Shown here piece after piece: positions 57,768-63,444 of a stretch of DNA of 63,444 bases. A program made the position numbers and the translations under genes. The notes beneath the pieces are model-generated. The model made no database searches. It was not told the origin of the DNA and was given only the letters and a program-made list of their open reading frames with translations. Source of the DNA: Clostridia bacterium (lineage in GTDB: Bacteria > Bacillota > Clostridia > TANB77 > CAG-508); contig JAGALX010000058.1 in assembly GCA_017625035.1 (NCBI GenBank), positions 1 to 63,444 on the forward strand, in the 5' to 3' direction. Positions within the stretch are counted from its first letter, which is position 1. Each line of letters begins with the position of its first letter.

Positions 57768-59072
57768 TTAGCTATTCATACCAGCTGTTACTCCTGTAGA
57801 ATATGCTATTTGCAAATTGAATCCGCCTGTATATGCATCAACATCTATTATTTCTCCCGCAAAGAATAAATTATTTATAATTTTTGATTCCATAGTTTTT
57901 GGATTTATTTCTTTTATATTTATTCCCCCTGCTGTTACTATTGCTTCTTCTACTGGTCTAAATCCACTTATAGTAATTGGAAATTCTTTTAGTAAATTTA
58001 GTAATTGCATTCTTTCTTTTTTTGATATTTCATTTACTTTTTTATTTGGATTTATTGAAGATAATTCTATTATTGGATTTATTAATTTTTGTGGTAATAA
58101 ATTATCTAAGCTATTTTTAAATAATTTATTTTTTTCATTTTCAAAATCTCTTAAAATTCTGGCATCTAATTTTTCTTTGTCAAGAGCTGGTTTTAAATCA
58201 ATTTTTAATATAATTTTACCGTTTTTTATTAACTCATATATATTTTTATATCTTATTATATGAGCTGAGCTACTAAGGATTGTAGGCCCTGATACACCAA
58301 AATGAGTAAATAACATTTCACCAAAATCATCATATATAATTTTATTTTTTTCTATATCTTCAAACTTAATTTTTACGTTTTTTAAACTTAATCCTTGTAG
58401 TGTTTTGCACAATTCTTTAGAATTTTCATATTTTCTTAAATTGATTGTTTCAATACTATTATTTTCATTAGCTACTATAGGAATTAATGATGGTGTTATA
58501 TTTGTTATAGTATGTCCTAATTTTTTTGCAATTTCATATCCATCTCCTGTTGAACCAGTTGTAGGATAGCTTTTTCCACCTGTTGCAAGAATTACTTTAT
58601 CAGCATCTATTAAATGTTTTTGATTATTGTAAGCATACTCTACCTTAGAAACTTTTCCATCTTTTACGATTATATTTTGAACTTTTGAATTTGTATATAT
58701 GTTTACTTTTAAGTCTCTTAGTTCTTCATATAATGAATCTAATACATCTTTTGATTTGTCACTTACTGGAAAAATCCTGTTTCCACGTTCTTCTTTTACT
58801 TGTACATTGTGTTTTTTTAATAAATTGATTATATCTTCGTTAGTAAAATTTTGAAAAGCACTAAATAAAAATTTTCCATTACCTGGAATATTTGAAATGA
58901 ATTTGGATATATCTAGACTACTTGTTATATTGCATCTTCCTTTTCCTGTAATTAACAATTTTTTTCCAAGGCTTTCCATTTTTTCTAATAGTATTACGTC
59001 ATTTCCGCTTCTTTTTGCAGAAATTGCACTCATAATTCCAGCAGGGCCTCCACCTACAACTATTACTTTCAA
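57768..59072 (-). CDS. BaiN/YhiN-type flavoprotein (FAD-dependent oxidoreductase)
   Basis: The 434-residue HI0933-family flavoprotein has KVIVVGGGPAGIMSAISAK at the N-terminus (FAD), then LLITGKGRCNITSSLD, VILATGGKSYPTTGSTGDGY and at the end DAYTGGFNLQIAYSTG. In gut Clostridia the BaiN branch reduces bile acids, but the family is wide and a substrate cannot be given here. Confidence 0.9.
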   Translation of the reverse strand: MKVIVVGGGPAGIMSAISAKRSGNDVILLEKMESLGKKLLITGKGRCNITSSLDISKFISNIPGNGKFLFSAFQNFTNEDIINLLKKHNVQVKEERGNRIFPVSDKSKDVLDSLYEELRDLKVNIYTNSKVQNIIVKDGKVSKVEYAYNNQKHLIDADKVILATGGKSYPTTGSTGDGYEIAKKLGHTITNITPSLIPIVANENNSIETINLRKYENSKELCKTLQGLSLKNVKIKFEDIEKNKIIYDDFGEMLFTHFGVSGPTILSSSAHIIRYKNIYELIKNGKIILKIDLKPALDKEKLDARILRDFENEKNKLFKNSLDNLLPQKLINPIIELSSINPNKKVNEISKKERMQLLNLLKEFPITISGFRPVEEAIVTAGGINIKEINPKTMESKIINNLFFAGEIIDVDAYTGGFNLQIAYSTGVTAGMNS

Positions 59073-59154
59073 CTTTTTCCTCCCATATGCAATCTATTTT
59101 GGTAACAGCTCAGAAAAACCTATTTTTTCTAAATCACGTTTATTAACAATAACA

Positions 59155-59330
59155 ATAGTGGCGCATTTGAAACATTCTAACTTTTTTCAAATTGTATTAT
59201 GCGCCACGTGTAATTGTTCGCGCGCCAAATTTTGCAAAAATTTGTGTGCAATGGATTTTATATAATAGGAAAGCATTATTAGTTAACTTTTAGTCGTATG
59301 TCGAACTTTCCTGTTATATAAAAAATGTAT
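59155..59330. repeat. Structured intergenic repeat, copy B
   Basis: Stem 1 is GTGGCGCAT (59158-59166) with ATGCGCCAC (about 59199-59207). Stem 2 is CAAATTTTGCAAAAATTTG (59226-59244), followed by TGTGCAAT. Stem 3 is TATATAATAGGAAAG with CTTTCCTGTTATATA (about 59258-59321), with GTTAACTTTTA in the loop. It lies in a 356-bp gap without a gene. The arrangement mirrors copy A at 57590. Confidence 0.65.
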
Positions 59331-59429
59331 TCTCCATATACCATCATTACTAAATGTTAGTTTTACTGAACTGTAATATTTTATTTTTATAAATTAAAAA
59401 TACATATATTCTTTTTATTTTATAAACAC

Positions 59430-60674
59430 TTAAATTATTTGAGAAATTGCTTTCATCACACCTAATTTCCCATATTCGTATGTTAATCCACCTTGCATAA
59501 AAGCTATATATGGTGGTCTTATTGGAGCATCACATGAAAGCTCTATTGATGATCCTTGTGTAAAAGCTCCTGCAGCCATTATTACTTGGTCTGTATATCC
59601 TGGCATATCCCATGGTTCTGGTATTGAACTCGAATCTACTGGAGAGCCCATTTGAATTCCTTGACAGTATTTTATTAATTTTTCTTTATCTCCAAATTCT
59701 ATAGTTTGTACAATATCAGATCTTTTTTCATCAAATTTTGGGACTGGTTTATAACCTAATTCTTCTAGCATTTTGCTTGCATAAATTGCTGTTTTTAAAC
59801 TACTTGCAACAACACTTGGTGCCATAAATAAACCTTGTAATATGTATTTATTTATTCCCATTGATGGACCTACTTCTTTTCCAAGACCTGGGGCAGTTAA
59901 TCTTTCCGCAGCAAGTTCTACTAGCTCTTTTTTACCTGCAATATATGCTCCATTTGGTGCAATACCTCCACCTAAGTTTTTGATTAAAGAACCTACTATT
60001 ACGTCTGCACCAATTGATAATGGCTCTATTTTATCAACAAATTCACCATAGCAATTATCTATCATTATTATTACATTTTTGTTAACAGATCTAATTAATT
60101 TAATAACTTTTTCCATTTTATCTAATGTAATACTTTTACGTAATGCATATCCTCTAGAACGTTGTATTTCTATTAATTTTATATCATTTTTACTTACTCT
60201 TTGTAATATTTTATCATAATCAAAATCATCTTCAATTAAATCTATTTGTTCGTATTTTACACCATATGATTTTAATGAGCTTTTATTTTCTACTATTCCA
60301 ATTACTTCATCTAATGTATCATATGGCTTTCCACATATACTAAGCATTGTATCATTTGGTCTTAAAAAGGCAAATAAAGCTACAGTTAGAGCATGAGTTC
60401 CAGAAATAAATTGTCCTCTTACCAAACTATCCTCAGCTCCTAATACTTCTGCAAAAACTTTTTCTATCGTATCTCTTCCAACATCTCCATATCCATACCC
60501 TGTTGTGCTTCCAAAATGCATGTCTGATATATTATATTTGTTAAATGCTTTTAATACTTTTAAAGTATTTAGTTCGCAATTTTTATCTACCTCTTGAAAT
60601 ATTGGTGATAGTTCTTTTGTTACTTTTTCTGATAATTTTATTACTTCTTCTTTAATTCCAAATTCATTGTACAT
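59430..60674 (-). CDS. Methionine gamma-lyase-family PLP enzyme (YnbB-type)
   Basis: The 414-residue PLP enzyme belongs to the Firmicute family once called aluminum-resistance protein. It has HFGSTTGYGYGDVGRDTIEK, VRGQFISGTHALTVALFAFL, MIDNCYGEFVDK, the PLP-Lys region VGSLIKNLGGGIAPNGAYIA and the end PPYIAFMQGGLTYEYGK. I start it at the ATG at 60674 because GGGGAAAGGAAAA precedes it; the longer frame would overlap the WG-repeat gene. Substrate not certain. Confidence 0.9.
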   Translation of the reverse strand: MYNEFGIKEEVIKLSEKVTKELSPIFQEVDKNCELNTLKVLKAFNKYNISDMHFGSTTGYGYGDVGRDTIEKVFAEVLGAEDSLVRGQFISGTHALTVALFAFLRPNDTMLSICGKPYDTLDEVIGIVENKSSLKSYGVKYEQIDLIEDDFDYDKILQRVSKNDIKLIEIQRSRGYALRKSITLDKMEKVIKLIRSVNKNVIIMIDNCYGEFVDKIEPLSIGADVIVGSLIKNLGGGIAPNGAYIAGKKELVELAAERLTAPGLGKEVGPSMGINKYILQGLFMAPSVVASSLKTAIYASKMLEELGYKPVPKFDEKRSDIVQTIEFGDKEKLIKYCQGIQMGSPVDSSSIPEPWDMPGYTDQVIMAAGAFTQGSSIELSCDAPIRPPYIAFMQGGLTYEYGKLGVMKAISQII

Positions 60675-60693
60675 ATTTATTTTCCTTTCCCCA

Positions 60694-62427
60694 TTACTCA
60701 CTAGTATAGTATGGCTGTTCATATCCTAAATCTATTTTATAATACTCTTTTATAAAGCTTGGCTCAATGGATTGATCAATTTCATAGGTTGGCTCTTTTA
60801 TAATATTTGCTTCTTGATCAATTACGCCCCATTTTCCATTACTTTTGATTCCTGCAAATCCATATTCATTAAATTCTGTTACCATTTCGTATTTAGGCTC
60901 TACTATAACATTATCTTCTTTATTTTTTAAACCCCATTTATTTTTTTCTTTGAATGGAAACAACTTATTATTAGTAAATAAATTTGTATTTTCGATTTTA
61001 TTTCCATTTGTATCTAGATATTGTATGTCATTTTCAGATTTTATTTTTAAATAATTATCATATGTATATATATTAATATTTTCGGCTTTAATTATAGATT
61101 CTAAATTACTATTTAATAATTCTACATTATTGTTATCATCTATCATTTGCATCACATTATATCCATCAATCAATTGTATTACATTATATTTAAAATCTAT
61201 AACTACATTTCCTTCTGAATCTATAATTCCGCTTTTATTTTCTTTTGTTGCAGAAAAATAATTTTTAAATAAATATTGAATATATGTGTAATTATCACTT
61301 ATTACAGTTCCATTTTCATTATTTATAATTTTATATTCATCATTTGATGTAGATACGACTTCGTATTTATCATTATTAAATTTTTGTTTACTTATATATT
61401 CTGGATTTTCTTCTTTTGCTCCATTTATATTGTATATATCGATATTATCTAATTTTTGCGCATTTATATAACTTCCTGCAAAAAATATATTATCATATTC
61501 TATTGGAACAATTGATGTTTCATCAAATTTTGATATACCTTGTTTTGAATTTTTTTGTAATATTAGTAAATCATTTTCAGCATTATATAAAATATCTTCA
61601 TATTCGTTTTTTATTATATTCTTCTTGTTTTGATATACGCCTGCTTTCCCTTGTTCAAATGCAACTAAATAAATGTTGTTATTATCTATTTTGTCTGTGA
61701 TTCTGTATATTTCGTTAAATTTATTTTTTAATAGTTGTTTTCTTTCATAATTTATATATCCGTATCTCATTCCATTATCAGTTCTTGTTCCAACTATATA
61801 TCCAGATTTATCATATTTTGAATCATTTGTGTAATATCCATCACATAAAATTTCATCGTATTTTTCTTTTATGATTGATGCTCCATTTATATTAATTATT
61901 CCATATTTGCCTTCTTTTTTTACAAGTAATAAACCTTCTTTGTATTCAAATCCTTCTATTGATTCATAAATAGCATCTGTTATTTTGTTACCATTTAAAT
62001 CGATTAATCCATACTTGTTTTCAGATTTATATTTTAATACACTTTTTTCGTAACTTCCGCTACTTTCTACATTATTTAATTTTATTGCTTCTACTATGTA
62101 ATATTGGTATAGTATTTGATTTTTTGATTCATTGAAAACTTGTGTATTATAGTCTCCAGTTTCTGTATTGTAATTATTTTTACATATAAAAATTGGTTTA
62201 GATGGATTTGGCATTTCTATTACATCATATATTGGATCTACTATTATATCTCCAGTTTTGTTTATTACTCCATATTTATTATTTTGCATTAATAGAAAAT
62301 AGTTTACTTCACCTATTTTATCTAAAGTATAATTTAATTTTTCTTTTTGTTTATTGTATTTTACAATTAAAATAATTCCTATTATTAATATTATAATACT
62401 AAAAAAAATAAAAATTTTTTTCTTCAT
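60694..62427 (-). CDS. WG-repeat surface protein
   Basis: The 577-residue protein has one N-terminal hydrophobic helix (residues 4-24) followed by a chain of WG/KWG repeats: KYGVINKTGDIIVDPIYD, KYGLIDLNGNKITDAIYE, KYGIININGASIIKEKYD, KSGIIDSEGNVVIDFKYN, KWGLKNKEDNVIVEPKYE and KWGVIDQEANIIKEPTYE, with other degenerate units between. WG repeats form beta-type extracellular binding surfaces. It lies 19 bp upstream of the PLP enzyme. The partner or ligand is unknown. Confidence 0.88.
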   Translation of the reverse strand: MKKKIFIFFSIIILIIGIILIVKYNKQKEKLNYTLDKIGEVNYFLLMQNNKYGVINKTGDIIVDPIYDVIEMPNPSKPIFICKNNYNTETGDYNTQVFNESKNQILYQYYIVEAIKLNNVESSGSYEKSVLKYKSENKYGLIDLNGNKITDAIYESIEGFEYKEGLLLVKKEGKYGIININGASIIKEKYDEILCDGYYTNDSKYDKSGYIVGTRTDNGMRYGYINYERKQLLKNKFNEIYRITDKIDNNNIYLVAFEQGKAGVYQNKKNIIKNEYEDILYNAENDLLILQKNSKQGISKFDETSIVPIEYDNIFFAGSYINAQKLDNIDIYNINGAKEENPEYISKQKFNNDKYEVVSTSNDEYKIINNENGTVISDNYTYIQYLFKNYFSATKENKSGIIDSEGNVVIDFKYNVIQLIDGYNVMQMIDDNNNVELLNSNLESIIKAENINIYTYDNYLKIKSENDIQYLDTNGNKIENTNLFTNNKLFPFKEKNKWGLKNKEDNVIVEPKYEMVTEFNEYGFAGIKSNGKWGVIDQEANIIKEPTYEIDQSIEPSFIKEYYKIDLGYEQPYYTSE

Positions 62428-62432
62428 ACGTT

Positions 62433-63299
62433 TTAATTCCTTTTTTCTAAAATTTCAAACCTCTTATTCAAAATATTTTTATAGAACTTCTTTCTAATAT
62501 CAGAAATACAAGTAATTTCATCAATCATATCATTTATTTTAGACATATCAATTTTTTCAAGCACAAATTTTAAAGCACTATTACAATCACCATTTTTCAT
62601 TGAAGAAATATAGGTAAAATAATTTATTTTTTTACCATTTTCTTTTAAGCAAGAATAGCAATTTAATGCTAAATTTTTCAGCTCTGTTTCATCTATTTTT
62701 TCTAAATCGCTATCCTCTAATAACGGATTTAAGCAAGAGCCACAATCGAATATCGGTGAAAATGAAACTTTACCACTTATCTTATCTTTTATAAATCCCC
62801 AATTTCCATTATGTCTGTCTGTATTTCCAATTAGACTATCCACAATAAACATTCTCCAAAAATTTTCTATTGTGTCTTGTACATTTATTATATTTTTGTT
62901 TTCTTTTATTACATTTAATATATCATCTATTTCTGTATCTACTTTCTTTTCTACCATTGTACTATTAGTAAAATTTTCAAATTCGTATAATATTTGTGTA
63001 TCTGTTGTAAAGTCCTCACATGCACAAACTATTTTTTCTTTTTCATTTATCATATACTTTCCTAATATTGTTTTTTGAGTTTTGAAACCTATTATCTCAA
63101 AAATATGGCTTCCTATATATTCTGAAAATGCATTATTAATATATGATATATTTTTATTTTTTTGTCTTAGTGGATCCGGAAATTTTACTAAATATTTTTG
63201 ATTATTAAATATTAATGTTTTCTTTTTTTCTGAACCTTTATATTCGTTTATCTCTTCTTTACAATTTGTAAAATCTATTAATTCTTGTAGAGTAGACAT
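62433..63299 (-). CDS. HipA/CtkA-like protein kinase
   Basis: The 288-residue protein has the HipA/CtkA-type kinase features: LVKFPDPLRQKNKNISYI near residue 40 (nucleotide-binding lysine region), SEYIGSHIFEIIGF, the catalytic loop IVDSLIGNTDRHNGNWGFI near 170 and the metal-binding FSPIFDCGSCLNPLL (in place of DxG/DFG). No HipB-like antitoxin is beside it. It ends 5 bp before the WG-repeat gene, so it is the first gene of that pair in this window. Confidence 0.85.
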   Translation of the reverse strand: MSTLQELIDFTNCKEEINEYKGSEKKKTLIFNNQKYLVKFPDPLRQKNKNISYINNAFSEYIGSHIFEIIGFKTQKTILGKYMINEKEKIVCACEDFTTDTQILYEFENFTNSTMVEKKVDTEIDDILNVIKENKNIINVQDTIENFWRMFIVDSLIGNTDRHNGNWGFIKDKISGKVSFSPIFDCGSCLNPLLEDSDLEKIDETELKNLALNCYSCLKENGKKINYFTYISSMKNGDCNSALKFVLEKIDMSKINDMIDEITCISDIRKKFYKNILNKRFEILEKRN

Positions 63300-63444
63300 A
63301 TTTTATTCCTCCTCGTATAATATATTTAACAATCAATTTTACATATTAAAATTACATTAAATAAATGATTGTTTAGAAAATTTAATGTAAAGTAGTAAAG
63401 GATTTGCTGTTTGACATAATATAGTATAATTATGATCATATTAA
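63300..63444. other. Window-end intergenic region with promoter-like words
   Basis: 145 bp without a gene. On the plus strand TATAAT (63425-63430) is preceded at 16 nt by TTTGCT (63403-63408), a weak promoter reading outward from the window. TTGACA at 63411-63416 is too close to be its -35. On the minus strand, TATAATT-type words nearby could drive the kinase gene. Confidence 0.35.

Overview
The window is about 63 kb of very AT-rich DNA from a spore-forming Clostridia-type Firmicute, probably an uncultured gut lineage. The evidence is the base composition, AGA-dominated arginine coding, Gram-positive gene blocks (ireB-ruvX-DUF1292, LTA-synthase-like sulfatase, tagO-like transferase) and two sporulation genes (spo0A, ytxC). 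Almost all genes lie on the minus strand. I see no tRNA, rRNA, CRISPR array or complete transposon.

Layout: 0.1-5.6 kb holds a membrane-anchored surface protein, a flippase, a perfect 55-bp inverted repeat and a membrane-anchored protein on the plus strand. 5.6-21.4 kb is a surface-polysaccharide cluster: bactoprenol glycosyltransferases, galE, GtrA-like, a DUF6056-like membrane protein, GT2/GT4 transferases, a Wzy-like polymerase, a Wzx flippase, glf and a TagO/WecA-like initiating transferase. 21.8-29.1 kb holds a lytic transglycosylase, polA and a compact speD - membrane speE - DUF350 x2 - DUF4178 x2 group. 29.2-40.3 kb holds rhuM, a 2H phosphoesterase, queH, a GT-C-like protein, ruvB, an LTA-synthase-like protein, an Alg13/Alg14-like pair, rpiA and rlmB. 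40.4-50.5 kb holds lepA, an RluA-type synthase, ytxC, a rhodanese, divergent secD/secF, an HD protein, ruvX, ireB and a GAF/degenerate-GGDEF protein. 50.5-55.7 kb holds a giant TadZ/CpaE-like ATPase with AT-hooks and hundreds of acidic repeat residues, its short paralogue and a pilin-like membrane protein. 55.9-63.4 kb holds spo0A, a YigZ-type protein, a flavoprotein, a PLP enzyme, a WG-repeat protein and a HipA/CtkA-like kinase.

The main observation concerns decoding. Seven genes appear broken by a +1 frameshift: gtrA-like, DUF6056-like, a GT2, tagO-like, a lytic transglycosylase, ytxC and spo0A. In every case the zero-frame codon at the break is CGG, in the tetranucleotide CGGA. Skipping the C and reading GGA as glycine restores the expected protein or the expected stop. 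My by-eye scan of the whole window finds no other in-frame CGG codon, although CGG occurs about 65 times out of frame inside genes. The simplest reading is that CGG is not an ordinary arginine codon in this organism but directs a +1 frame change with glycine insertion, either as an unassigned codon or through a quadruplet-reading glycine tRNA. Because Spo0A needs this event to complete its DNA-binding domain, it could affect sporulation. A sequencing or assembly artefact must be excluded first.
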